Of a DNA stretch of 64,000 bases, positions 1 to 7,683 are shown piece after piece. A program made the translations under genes and the position numbers. Location of the stretch: positions 1-64,000 of the forward strand of contig NZ_JACIHE010000005.1 in NCBI RefSeq assembly GCF_014198245.1, given 5' to 3'. Under the pieces are notes generated by a model that saw only the letters and a program-made list of their open reading frames with translations, made no database searches and had not been told where the DNA came from. Every line of letters begins with the position of its first letter. Positions within the stretch are counted from its first letter, which is position 1. Origin of the DNA: Bradyrhizobium sp. cir1 (GTDB lineage: Bacteria; Pseudomonadota; Alphaproteobacteria; Rhizobiales; Xanthobacteraceae).

Positions 1-344
1 GCGCGCAGCGTCCTGGACTGCATCGAGCACGGCGCTACGATATTGCCCTATTCAAGGACGCTCCCCCTTGACCACGGGTAGGAGGTCCTACGGCACTGCC
101 GATTTGACAAAGACTGTCATGCCCCGCGAAGGCGGGGCATCCAGTACGCTGCGGCTTCTCGGTTCAATCACTACCGTCTCTAGAATACTGGATCACCCGC
201 TTTCGCGGGTGATGACAGTGTAGGTGAGGCGACGGGAGTGCCCATTTCAAACACCCGCGCAAATCCCGTTTAAAACTTTGTAGGCGGTGAAACTGTCATT
301 CACATCGCGTTCAATGGCGGCAGCCAACGACACGCGAGACAGCC
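1..344. other. Intergenic left edge, no supported gene
   Basis: No reading frame here can be supported. Positions 1-110 are unassigned; a minus-strand gene might begin off the left edge, but only a few codons would be visible. Positions 115-217 are an R2-type palindromic repeat, listed separately. The remainder leads into the thioesterase gene. Confidence 0.5.
115..217. repeat. R2-type intergenic palindrome
   Basis: The outer arms read TGTCATGCCCCGCGAAGGCG and, inverted, CGCGGGTGATGACA. The inner arms contain CCAGTA and TACTGG. Related copies lie at 32837-32936 and 34240-34421, with a more distant one at 31496-31613. Confidence 0.7.
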
Positions 345-764
345 ATGACCTCCACCGACATTCCCGCCGGCTTCGAGCCGCTCTTTCGCAAGAGCCCGCT
401 CACCGAGCCATGGGAACCACTTTACGCGAAGAAGACCGACAAGGCCGTCATCATCGGCCTGCGGCTGGCAAAACCGCACACCAACGGCCGCGGCCTGATC
501 CATGGCGGCCTCATCACCGCGCTCGCGGACAACGCCATGGGCTATAGCTGCGCGCAGGCGACGGGCTGGACCACGTCGTTCGTGACGGTCTCGCTCACGG
601 TCGATTTCGCCAGCTCTGCGGAGATCGGCCAATGGTGTTCGATCGAGAGCGACGTGATCAAGACCGGCAAGACGATCTGTTTCGCGCAGTGCCTGATCAA
701 GGCCGACGACGTTGTGATCGCGCGGGCGAGCGGCACGTTCCGCGTGGTACCAAAGAAGGGTTAG
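345..764 (+). CDS. PaaI-type hotdog thioesterase family protein
   Basis: This 139-residue protein is the size of a single hotdog-fold domain. The segment GLIHGGLITALADNAMG (about residues 50-66) is the PaaI/YdiI acyl-CoA thioesterase signature, with N47, H53-G-G and D62 where that family has its catalytic and CoA-contact residues. Such enzymes hydrolyse small or aromatic acyl-CoA thioesters in the cytoplasm and usually act as tetramers. The gene stands alone between two intergenic repeats, so context does not identify the substrate. The start at 345 gives the standard length; an overlapping frame from 287 has no domain support. Confidence 0.85.
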   Translation: MTSTDIPAGFEPLFRKSPLTEPWEPLYAKKTDKAVIIGLRLAKPHTNGRGLIHGGLITALADNAMGYSCAQATGWTTSFVTVSLTVDFASSAEIGQWCSIESDVIKTGKTICFAQCLIKADDVVIARASGTFRVVPKKG

Positions 765-766
765 TT

Positions 767-886
767 GTCGTTCCGGGGCGGTGCGAAGCACCGAACTATG
801 GTGCGCAGTTGCGCACCTGAGAACCTCGAGATTCTCCGGTGCGCGAGGGCGCACCATAGTTCTTGCTTCGCGAGCCCCGGAATGAC
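767..886. repeat. R1-type intergenic palindrome
   Basis: The outer arms are TTCCGGGGCG and CCCCGGAATGAC. The inner arms contain AACTATGGTGCGC and GCGCACCATAGTT, so the element can form a long branched hairpin. It lies between two converging genes and may end transcription in both directions. Similar elements are at 28501, 38648, 39604, 53416 and 54687. Confidence 0.75.
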
Positions 887-891
887 AGTGA

Positions 892-1782
892 TCAACCGAA
901 CCTCCACTCCGCCGTCTCCACGACGAGATCGATGAACGCGCGTACCTTGGCCGAGAGCAGGCGCGAGGTCGGGTAGACGATGTGGATCGGCAGCGCCGGC
1001 TGCTCGTATTTCGCCAGCACGATTTTCAGGCGCCCGCGCTTCAGCCCCTCGGCGGCCTGATAGGCCAGCACCCGCGTCACGCCGCCGCCGGCCTCGGCAT
1101 ATTGCAGCGCAGCGTCGGCGCTGTTGCTGGTGAAGCGGGGCGATGGCGTGACCTCGATGTCGCGGCCGTCCTGCACGAAGTGCCAGCTGGCCGATGGGCC
1201 GAACTGGATGGTCTGGTGTTCGCGCAGCGCTTCCGGCGCCTTCGGCTCGCCATGGCGCTTCAAATAGCCGGGCGCGGCCACCACGATCCGCCGCATCCCG
1301 CCGACTTGGCGCGCGACGAGCGAGGAATCGGCGAGATGGCCGATCCGCACCGCGGCGTCGACGGCGTCTTCCACGAGATTGACGAGGTGGTCCGACAGCC
1401 TGAGCTCGGCGGCGACTTCGGGATAGCGCTTGAGATAGGCGGTCATGACCGGCCCGACATGCAGCCGGCCGAAGCCGACCGGGGCCGATACCACGAGGCG
1501 CCCGCTCGGCCGGTTGCGCTCCTCGCGCGCGGAGCCGTCGGCCTCCTCGACATCGGCGAGGATGCGCCGCGCGCGCTCCAGGTAGCGCGTGCCGACGTCG
1601 GTCAGCGCCACCTGCCGTGTGGTCCGCTGCAGCAGCCGCGCGCCGAGATGTTCCTCCAGCGCCGCGATCAGCCGCGTCACCGCCGAGGGCGACAGCCGCA
1701 GTTTTCGCGCGGCCGGCGCGAAGCCGCGCAGATCGGCGACGGTGACGAAGACGTGCATGGCTTCCAGGCGGTCCATAGACAT
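892..1782 (-). CDS. LysR family transcriptional regulator
   Basis: The 296-residue length is typical of LysR regulators. The N terminus (MDRLEAMHVFVTVADLRGFAP, shortened here to its recognisable start MDRLEAMHVFV) and the helix SPSAVTRLIAALEEHLGARL at about residues 31-50 form the winged helix-turn-helix. Residues from about 90 on form the effector-binding domain, with the ...GHLADSS... segment common in the subgroup that controls oxidoreductase genes. It is divergent from the PNPOx-like gene at 1899 with about 115 bases between them, the usual arrangement for a LysR regulator and its target. ATGs at 1782 and 1776 are both possible starts. Confidence 0.9.
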   Translation of the reverse strand: MSMDRLEAMHVFVTVADLRGFAPAARKLRLSPSAVTRLIAALEEHLGARLLQRTTRQVALTDVGTRYLERARRILADVEEADGSAREERNRPSGRLVVSAPVGFGRLHVGPVMTAYLKRYPEVAAELRLSDHLVNLVEDAVDAAVRIGHLADSSLVARQVGGMRRIVVAAPGYLKRHGEPKAPEALREHQTIQFGPSASWHFVQDGRDIEVTPSPRFTSNSADAALQYAEAGGGVTRVLAYQAAEGLKRGRLKIVLAKYEQPALPIHIVYPTSRLLSAKVRAFIDLVVETAEWRFG

Positions 1783-1898
1783 TATTGCATATATCGCAAC
1801 GATGAAGTGTCAAGGCGATCGATTGTTTTAAGCGCTGAAGGAGCCATCTTGGACCGCGAGAGACGCAGCAATGCGCCGGAATTTCAGGAGATGCTCCG

Positions 1899-2516
1899 AT
1901 GACGGCAGTACACACCTATGCCAGCGATGTGGCCTTCTCGCCGGCAGTGAAGGCGATCCAGGCGCGCAAGGGCTCGCGCGAGGCCTACGCGCGTAGCGAG
2001 CAGCGCGGCTGGCGCACCGAGGTCGATGAAAACCTCGAAGCCTTCCTGGCTGACGCCAACAGCTTCTACTTCGCCACCGCCTCGGCCGACGACCAGCCCT
2101 ACATCCAGCACCGCGGCGGCCCGAAGGGATTTCTCAAAGTGCTGGACAAGCAGGCGCTCGCCTTCGCCGACTATGCCGGCAACCAGCAATTCATCACCCA
2201 GGGCAATCTCTCGGAGAATCCCAAGGCGTACATCTTCGTGATGGACTACGCCCATCGCCGCCGGGTCAAGATCTGGGGCGAGGCGCGCGTGGTCGAGGAC
2301 GACGAGGCGCTGACGACGTCGCTGATGCCAAAGGGTTACCGCGCTCGGCCGGAGCAGGTCATCCTGTTCAAGATCACGGCCTGGGACACCAACTGCCCGC
2401 AGCACATCCCGCAGAAGTTCGATGCGGGCGATGTCGCGGCAGCACTGGCGGCGAGGGATCAGCGCATCGCGGAGCTCGAGGCAGAGGTGGCGGTGTTGAA
2501 GGGGGAGACGACTTGA
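1899..2516 (+). CDS. Pyridoxamine 5'-phosphate oxidase family flavoprotein
   Basis: The 205-residue protein has the split-barrel FMN-binding fold. Support comes from the block DENLEAFLADANSFYFATAS near residue 43, the QPYIQHRGGPKGF segment near residue 66, and GEARVVEDD near residue 127. Members of this general PNPOx group bind FMN or F420 and reduce or oxidise small molecules; few have known substrates, and nothing here shows that it makes pyridoxal phosphate. The last 25 residues form a predicted charged helix (RIAELEAEVAVLKG), possibly a coiled coil. A clear AGGAG lies just upstream of the ATG. The divergent LysR gene is the likely regulator. Confidence 0.85.
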   Translation: MTAVHTYASDVAFSPAVKAIQARKGSREAYARSEQRGWRTEVDENLEAFLADANSFYFATASADDQPYIQHRGGPKGFLKVLDKQALAFADYAGNQQFITQGNLSENPKAYIFVMDYAHRRRVKIWGEARVVEDDEALTTSLMPKGYRARPEQVILFKITAWDTNCPQHIPQKFDAGDVAAALAARDQRIAELEAEVAVLKGETT

Positions 2517-2526
2517 GCGGCCGTCT

Positions 2527-2590
2527 TCGCCTCTCCCCGCGTGCGGGGAGAGGCCGGATCGCATCGCAGATGCGATCCGGGTGAGGGGAG
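2527..2590. repeat. R3-type intergenic palindrome
   Basis: CCTCTCCCCGCG / CGGGGAGAGG forms one stem, and GGATCGCATCGC / GCGATCC a second, followed by GGTGAGGGGAG. The partner arm, CCTCACCCCGACCCTCTCCCC, lies at 2758-2800, so the whole unit may span 2527-2800 with an R5 element inserted. Confidence 0.7.
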
Positions 2591-2636
2591 CCTCCGCGAA
2601 TCGATCTGCTTGATATAGCGCCTGCTCTATCCACAC

Positions 2637-2714
2637 CGTCATTGCGAGCGCAGCGAAGCAATCCAGTGTCTCCGCGGAAAGATTCTGGATTGCTTCGCTG
2701 CGCTCGCAATGACG
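2637..2714. repeat. R5-type palindrome, CGTCATTGCGAGCG arms
   Basis: CGTCATTGCGAGCGCAGCGA (2637-2656) is repeated inverted as TCGCTGCGCTCGCAATGACG (2695-2714), with further pairing between AGCAATCCAG and CTGGATTGCT. It is a nearly perfect hairpin inside a larger R3 pair. It is a single copy in this window. Confidence 0.75.
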
Positions 2715-2757
2715 AGGAGAGATTGCGAGCCCGGCTATCACCATCTGCGCGGAGGCA

Positions 2758-2800
2758 GCCCCTCACCCCGACCCTCTCCCCGTAAGAACGGGGAGAGGGA
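2758..2800. repeat. R3-type right half
   Basis: CCCCTCACCCCGACCCTCTC is followed by GGGGAGAGGG, giving a local hairpin and the inverted mate of 2527-2590. It lies just past the stop of the minus-strand ABC ATPase gene and could end its transcript. Confidence 0.6.
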
Positions 2801-2810
2801 AAGGAGAGAC

Positions 2811-3542
2811 CTAAATCACACTCGCGCCTTCATGCTGGAAGCCGAGATAGCTCGCCGCCACCCGCTCGTTCGCGGCGATGTCGCTGGCCTTGCCGCTGAG
2901 CACGAACTCGCCGAGCTCCATCACATAGGCCTGGTCCGCGATCTTCAGCGCGGCCTGTGCGTTCTGCTCGACCAGCAGCACGGAGACGCCGCCGGCGCGG
3001 AGCTCGGTGATGATGCGGAAGATGTCGGCGACGATGATCGGGGCGAGGCCGAGGCTCGGCTCGTCCAGCATCAAGAGCTTCGGCTCGCCCATCAGTGCGC
3101 GGCCCATTGCGAGCATCTGCTGCTCGCCGCCGGACAAGGTGCCGGCGAGCTGCTTGCGTCGCTCCTTCAGTCGCGGAAACAGCGTGTAGACCCGCTCGAT
3201 CGAGGACTTCGCCCGGCTCCGCTCGATGCGGAAGGCACCAAGTTCGAGATTATCCTCGACATTCATGGTCACGAACAATTCGCGGTGCTCGGGGACGAGG
3301 CCGAGCCCCATCGCGACGCGGTCCTCGATGTCGAGCCGGGCGAGATCCTGCCCGGCAAAGGCGACGCGGCCTTTCAGCGGCAGGATGCCCATGATGGCCG
3401 ACAAGAGCGTGGTCTTGCCGGCGCCGTTGGCGCCGACGATGGTGACGATCTGGTTGGTGCCGACCTCGAGCGAGACCGAACGTACGGCCTCGACCTTGCC
3501 ATAGGCGACATGAGCATCGGTGACGGACAACAGCGCGCTCAT
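2811..3542 (-). CDS. Liv-type ABC transporter ATP-binding protein (LivF-like)
   Basis: The 243-residue protein is one ABC ATPase domain. Walker A GANGAGKTT is at residues 37-45, the signature LSGGEQQ at 136-142, and Walker B LLMLDEPSLGLAP at 156-168. The PSLGLAP sequence and the short length mark the LivF branch of the hydrophobic amino-acid and organic-acid uptake (HAAT) family. It powers import together with the fusion protein upstream. I chose the ATG at 3542 because it overlaps the upstream TGA in an ATGA arrangement (3539-3542), which implies translational coupling; the frame stays open further upstream only because it shadows the neighbour. Confidence 0.93.
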   Translation of the reverse strand: MSALLSVTDAHVAYGKVEAVRSVSLEVGTNQIVTIVGANGAGKTTLLSAIMGILPLKGRVAFAGQDLARLDIEDRVAMGLGLVPEHRELFVTMNVEDNLELGAFRIERSRAKSSIERVYTLFPRLKERRKQLAGTLSGGEQQMLAMGRALMGEPKLLMLDEPSLGLAPIIVADIFRIITELRAGGVSVLLVEQNAQAALKIADQAYVMELGEFVLSGKASDIAANERVAASYLGFQHEGASVI

Positions 3543-5308
3543 GCCGCCACTCCGAGATAGGCCTTGATCACTTCGGGATTGGTCTTGATCGTGGCGGGCG
3601 TGCCTTCCGCGATCTTGGTGCCGAAATCGAGCACCACGATGCGGTCGGCGAGGTTCATGACGAAGCCCATGTCGTGCTCGACCAAGAGCACGCTCATGCC
3701 GCCGTCGCGCAGCTCGCGGAGCAGGGTAGCGAGGCGCTGCTTCTCCATGTGGCGGAGGCCCGCCGCCGGCTCGTCGAGCAGCAGCAGCATCGGATCGACG
3801 CACAGCGCGCGGGCGATCTCGACGATGCGCTGCTGGCCGAGCGAGAGCGAGCCCGCGAGCTGGTGCATCTGCTCGGTGAGGCCGACGCGCTCGATCTGGC
3901 GGGCGGCTTCCGCCAGCAGCCTGGCCTCGTCAGCGCGATCGAGCCGCAACATCGAGGAGATCGGGCCGGAATGGCCGCGCAGATGCGCGCCGATCGCGAC
4001 ATTCTCCAGCACGGTCATGTCAGGGACCAGCTTCACATGCTGGAAGGTCCTGCTGATGCCGAGCTTGACGATCTCCTGTGGCGGCGCCTTGTCGACCTTC
4101 TTGCCCAGCACCGAGATCGAGCCCGAGGTCGCCGACAGCACGCCGGTGATCAGGTTGAAGGTGGTGCTCTTGCCGGCGCCGTTCGGGCCGATCAGCGCGA
4201 CGATCTCCTTTGCCTGGACGTCGAAGGAGACGTTGTTGACCGCGACCACGCCGCCGAATTGCTTGCGCGCTTTCTCGACCTGGAGCAGCACGCCGGCCTC
4301 GGCGGGCGCGCGGCTGCGCTGCTCCAGCTTCAGCGAGGTGTCCGGCTTCTTTCCGCTCGTGCGCTCGGGCAGGAAGGACATCAGCCAGGGCCAGAGGCCG
4401 CCGGGGGCGAGCTGCAGCAGCGCCACCAGCATGATGCCGAACACGATGGTCTCGACCTGGCCGGAGCCTGGCAGGATCAGCGGCAGGTAGCTTTGCAGCA
4501 CCTCTTTCAGCACCACCACGATCGCCGCGCCCAGCACGCCGCCCCAGACATAGCCGGCGCCGCCGACCACCGCGATGAAGAGATATTCGATGCCGGCCTG
4601 GGCGCCGAACGGCGTCGGGTTCACCGCGCGCTGAAGGTGCGCGTAGAGCCACCCCGAAAGGCCAGCCAGCACCGCGGCATGGATGAACACCAGGAGCTTG
4701 GCCCGCGGCGTGTGTATGCCAAAAGCCTCGGCCGCGACATGGCCGCGCCGCAGCGCGCGGATGGCGCGTCCGGTGCGGGAGTCCAGGAGGTTCATCGTCA
4801 GCAGCGCCGAGAGGATCACGGCGACCCAGATCGCGTAATAGATCGAGCCGGGCGAAAGCATCTTGAACGCGCCGATCGACAGCGGCGGGATCGCCGAGAT
4901 GCCGTCATTGCGGCCCAGAAACTCCAGCTTGCTGAAGAGGTAGAACAGCCCGAGCCCCCAGGCGAGCGTGCCGAGCGGCAGATAGTGGCCCGAAAGGCGG
5001 ACCGTGATCAGCCCGAGCAGCACCGCCAGCGATCCGCTGACCAGCAGCGACAGCGGCAGCGTCAGCCACGGCGACAGGCCGTAGGCCGTCGACAGCACGG
5101 CGGTGGTGTAGGCGCCGAAGCCGACGAAGGCTGCCTGCCCGAACGAGGTGAGGCCGCCGACGCCGGTCAGCAGGACGAGGCCCATGGCGACCAGCGCGGC
5201 AAGGCCGATATTGTCGAGCAGCACGATCCAGAACGGCGGCATGCCCGGAACAAACGGGATCGCCGCCATGACAGCTGCGAAGATGAAGATGGGAAGCCGG
5301 CTCTGCAT
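3539..5308 (-). CDS. Fused LivM-LivG: ABC permease and ATP-binding protein in one chain
   Basis: This 589-residue protein joins two subunits that are usually separate. Residues 1 to about 305 are a LivM-like permease with many membrane segments and the conserved [21 protein letters not shown] (read here as [13 protein letters not shown]). After a linker of about 35 polar residues, residues 341-589 form a LivG-like ATPase with Walker [10 protein letters not shown] (374-382), signature SLSLGQQR (487-494) and Walker [12 protein letters not shown] (about 507-517). It would make half of the transport channel plus one nucleotide-binding site. It follows the LivH-like gene by five bases and overlaps the LivF-like gene. 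No binding protein is adjacent, so the substrate is unknown. Confidence 0.93.
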   Translation of the reverse strand: MQSRLPIFIFAAVMAAIPFVPGMPPFWIVLLDNIGLAALVAMGLVLLTGVGGLTSFGQAAFVGFGAYTTAVLSTAYGLSPWLTLPLSLLVSGSLAVLLGLITVRLSGHYLPLGTLAWGLGLFYLFSKLEFLGRNDGISAIPPLSIGAFKMLSPGSIYYAIWVAVILSALLTMNLLDSRTGRAIRALRRGHVAAEAFGIHTPRAKLLVFIHAAVLAGLSGWLYAHLQRAVNPTPFGAQAGIEYLFIAVVGGAGYVWGGVLGAAIVVVLKEVLQSYLPLILPGSGQVETIVFGIMLVALLQLAPGGLWPWLMSFLPERTSGKKPDTSLKLEQRSRAPAEAGVLLQVEKARKQFGGVVAVNNVSFDVQAKEIVALIGPNGAGKSTTFNLITGVLSATSGSISVLGKKVDKAPPQEIVKLGISRTFQHVKLVPDMTVLENVAIGAHLRGHSGPISSMLRLDRADEARLLAEAARQIERVGLTEQMHQLAGSLSLGQQRIVEIARALCVDPMLLLLDEPAAGLRHMEKQRLATLLRELRDGGMSVLLVEHDMGFVMNLADRIVVLDFGTKIAEGTPATIKTNPEVIKAYLGVAA

Positions 5309-5313
5309 GCGCC

Positions 5314-6354
5314 TCAGTCCTTCTCTTCCTCGACCGCGGGCGCGGCGAGCGAGCGTAGCAGCAGCACGGGGATCAGCAGCATGAAGACGATCACTTCCTT
5401 GTAGTTGGAGGCATAGAAGGACGAGAACGCCTCGACGATGCCGACGACCAGCGCCGCGACGGCGGTGAGGGGATAGCTGACGAGCCCGCCGATGATGGCG
5501 GCGACGAAGCCTTTCAGGCCGATCAGGAAGCCCGAGTCGTAGTAGAGCGTCGTGATCGGCACGATCATGATGCCCGACAGCGCGCCGATGACGGAGGCCA
5601 GCAGGAAGGCGATCTGCCCCGACAGCGTGGTGCGGATGCCGGCCAGCCGCGCTCCCAACCGGTTCACGGCGGTTGCGCGCAGCGCCTTGCCGTAGAGCGT
5701 CAGGCCGAAGAACAGCCGGAGCCCGACGATGAAGGCGATGGTGATGGCGTAGACGGTGATGCTCTGTCCGGTGAAGCGCAGCGCGCCGGCGGTGAAGGCG
5801 CCGGACAGCACGGCAGGCCCGCGCTGGCCCTCGGCGCCGAAGAACAAGAGGCCGAGGCCCTGCAGCGCAAGGTGAACGCCGACGGATGCGATCAGCAGCA
5901 CCAGCACGGAGGTGTGCGCCAGGGGCTGGAACGCGACGCGGTAGAGATAGAGGCCGATCATCGCTACGATCAGCAGTGACAGCGCGATGCAGACCGCCAC
6001 CGGCGGCTTCTGAGCGGCGAAATAGATGGTCAGGGCCAGCACGATCGCCGGCAGCACAATGTTGGTGATGAAGCTGCGCACGACCAACCGCCCATGCAGC
6101 GCCTTGCGCGCCACGAACAGGTCGAACGCGAAGGCGCCGATGCCAAGCGCGAGCGCAAGCTTGGCCGTGCCCGGCATCTGGCCCGCGGCCAGCGAGGCGT
6201 AGGTCAGCGCGCCGTAGGTGACGAATTCGCCCTGGGGAATCAGGATCACCCGGGTGACGGCGAACACCAGCACCAGCGCCAGGCCGAGCAGCGCGTAGAT
6301 TGCGCCATTGGTGATGCCGTCCTGCAGCAGGAACAGCATGATAGTGGTGTTCAA
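5314..6354 (-). CDS. Liv-type ABC transporter permease (LivH-like)
   Basis: The product is an integral membrane permease of about 346 residues. The opening FLLQDGITNGAIYALLGLAL and the sequence VFAVTRVILIPQGEFVTYGA are typical of LivH. It pairs with the permease half of the fusion protein downstream. I chose TTG at 6354 because GAGGGGGAG lies nine bases upstream; the longer frame from 6396 adds a charged N terminus unlike the family, and an ATG at 6342 is an alternative. It is the first gene of a three-gene operon and is divergent from the MarR gene. Confidence 0.88.
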   Translation of the reverse strand: MNTTIMLFLLQDGITNGAIYALLGLALVLVFAVTRVILIPQGEFVTYGALTYASLAAGQMPGTAKLALALGIGAFAFDLFVARKALHGRLVVRSFITNIVLPAIVLALTIYFAAQKPPVAVCIALSLLIVAMIGLYLYRVAFQPLAHTSVLVLLIASVGVHLALQGLGLLFFGAEGQRGPAVLSGAFTAGALRFTGQSITVYAITIAFIVGLRLFFGLTLYGKALRATAVNRLGARLAGIRTTLSGQIAFLLASVIGALSGIMIVPITTLYYDSGFLIGLKGFVAAIIGGLVSYPLTAVAALVVGIVEAFSSFYASNYKEVIVFMLLIPVLLLRSLAAPAVEEEKD

Positions 6355-6439
6355 GACCGGACGCTCCCCCTCAAGATCGAGGACCGGCCTCCGCAATTGC
6401 GGTGGATGGTCCCCTCACAGCCATTGAAATACGCTGACG

Positions 6440-6473
6440 ATATTTGATATGGTCCATAACAATTATCAAATAT
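6440..6473. promoter_or_regulatory. Probable MarR operator between divergent genes
   Basis: ATATTTGATA (6440-6449) and TATCAAATAT (6464-6473) form a perfect 10-base inverted repeat with a 14-base spacer. It is strongly AT-rich in GC-rich DNA and lies between the starts of the LivH-like and MarR genes. Autoregulation by MarR and control of the transporter are inferences from position. Confidence 0.65.
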
Positions 6474-6531
6474 AACATCAAGGGCGGGGAGCGACCCGCC
6501 CCGAATTTAGCGGGATTACGAGCACGAGGCG

Positions 6532-7053
6532 ATGACCGTTTCCAAAACCGCTGAAAAGTCTTCCGAAAAGCCTGCCGACGCGGCCAAGGGCCGCAAGGAC
6601 GCGGGCGAGCCGCAGGCGGAAGCCCTCCAGCTCGGCGAACTTTCCGAGCAGCTCGGCTATGTCCTGAAGCGTGCGCAGCTCAAGGTGTTCGAGAACTTTT
6701 TGCGCTGCATGGCCTCGCTCCAGCTGACGCCGGCGCAGTTCTCGGTGCTGCTGCTGGTCGAGAAGAACCCGGGCCGTAACCAGACCGAGATCGCCTCCAC
6801 GCTCGGCATCCTGCGCCCGAACTTCGTGGCCATGCTCGACAATCTCGAGAGCCGCGATCTTTGCGCGCGGATCCGCTCCACCAACGACCGCCGCTCGCAT
6901 ATCCTGGTGCTGACCGACAAGGGCAAGGCCGTGCTGGCGCGGGCGAAGAAGCTCGTCGCCAGCAAGCACGAGGCGCGGCTGAACGATCTGCTTGGCCAGG
7001 CCAACCGTGAAGCCCTGATCGAGATGCTCTCGAAGATCGCCAACGACTTTTGA
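6532..7053 (+). CDS. MarR family transcriptional regulator
   Basis: The 173-residue protein has a MarR winged-helix core. The segment LTPAQFSVLLLVEKNPGRNQ is followed by the recognition region ASTLGILRPNFVAMLDNLES and the wing RSTNDRRSHILVLTDKGKAV. The first 30 residues are a lysine- and alanine-rich extension of low complexity. MarR dimers usually bind palindromes and release them when a phenolic or acyl-CoA ligand binds. The gene is divergent from the ABC operon, with a strong palindrome at 6440-6473 between them, so it probably controls that transporter and itself. Confidence 0.92.
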   Translation: MTVSKTAEKSSEKPADAAKGRKDAGEPQAEALQLGELSEQLGYVLKRAQLKVFENFLRCMASLQLTPAQFSVLLLVEKNPGRNQTEIASTLGILRPNFVAMLDNLESRDLCARIRSTNDRRSHILVLTDKGKAVLARAKKLVASKHEARLNDLLGQANREALIEMLSKIANDF

Positions 7054-7373
7054 GGCGGACAGGCATTCCTGGGTGCGCGCGAGCGCGCCCCCGGCAGCTC
7101 GAGCCGCATTTGCGCGGTCGTCATGCCCGGGCTTGACCAGGTTTTGTCCCCGGCATCCGCGTCGCTCCGTCATTCCGGGATGGCCGCAGGGCCAGATGTA
7201 GATCCGCAATTGCGCATTGGGTGGGGTTCGCGCGACACGCGCCCGGAGGGTACGAGCTCCGAGGACGTCGAGCGGTATGATGCGCCGCATATAGAAAATG
7301 ATGCTTGAAACGTCATTCTGCGCACCCTAAGCTTGGTTAATCAATCACCGTAACTGCCACGGATATCCTGCCC
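7054..7373. other. Intergenic region with degenerate repeat remnants
   Basis: No gene is supported in these 320 bases. At 7119-7200 there are decayed pieces of the intergenic palindrome families (CGTCATGCCCGGGCTTGACC and TCCGTCATTCCGGGATGGCC). The last 60 bases, including GGTTAATCAATCACCG, probably hold the promoter of the XRE gene. Confidence 0.5.
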
Positions 7374-7649
7374 GTGATCACCGCCGCGCAGCTTCGAGCC
7401 GCCCGTGCCTTGCTCAGGATTGACCAGCGCGAACTCGCGCAGCGCTGTTCGCTGTCATTGCCGACGATCCAGCGCATGGAGGCCTCCGAAGGGGTGATCC
7501 GCGGCAATGTCGATTCCCTGGTGAAGCTGGTTGAGGCGCTGTCGCTTGCCGGCATCGAGCTGATCGCCGAGGGGGCGGTGTCGAGCGCCGGGGGCCGCGG
7601 TGTGCGGCTGAGGTCTCCACCTCCGAGTGCGGGCGGCCAAGAGCGATGA
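7374..7649 (+). CDS. Small XRE-type helix-turn-helix protein
   Basis: The 91-residue protein starts with GTG. Residues 4-60 form a Cro/C1-type helix-turn-helix: AAQLRAARALLRIDQRELAQ followed by SLPTIQRMEASEG, where the second segment is the recognition helix. The last 25 residues are glycine-, arginine- and proline-rich and probably disordered. Its stop is 34 bases before hyfB, so it may be co-transcribed with the hyf genes and regulate them; this rests on position only. Similar small XRE proteins are widespread and mostly uncharacterised. Confidence 0.8.
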   Translation: MITAAQLRAARALLRIDQRELAQRCSLSLPTIQRMEASEGVIRGNVDSLVKLVEALSLAGIELIAEGAVSSAGGRGVRLRSPPPSAGGQER

Positions 7650-7683
7650 CGACGCGCGCGCAAATCATGACCCAGGAGCGGCC

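Noticed and set aside
1..110. A truncated gene at the left edge
   Set aside because: Neither strand gives a frame with a start, ribosome site or recognisable sequence in so few codons.
3674..5404. A 576-codon open frame on the plus strand
   Set aside because: It is antisense to the LivM-LivG fusion and is composed of His-, Gln- and Arg-rich sequence typical of shadows.
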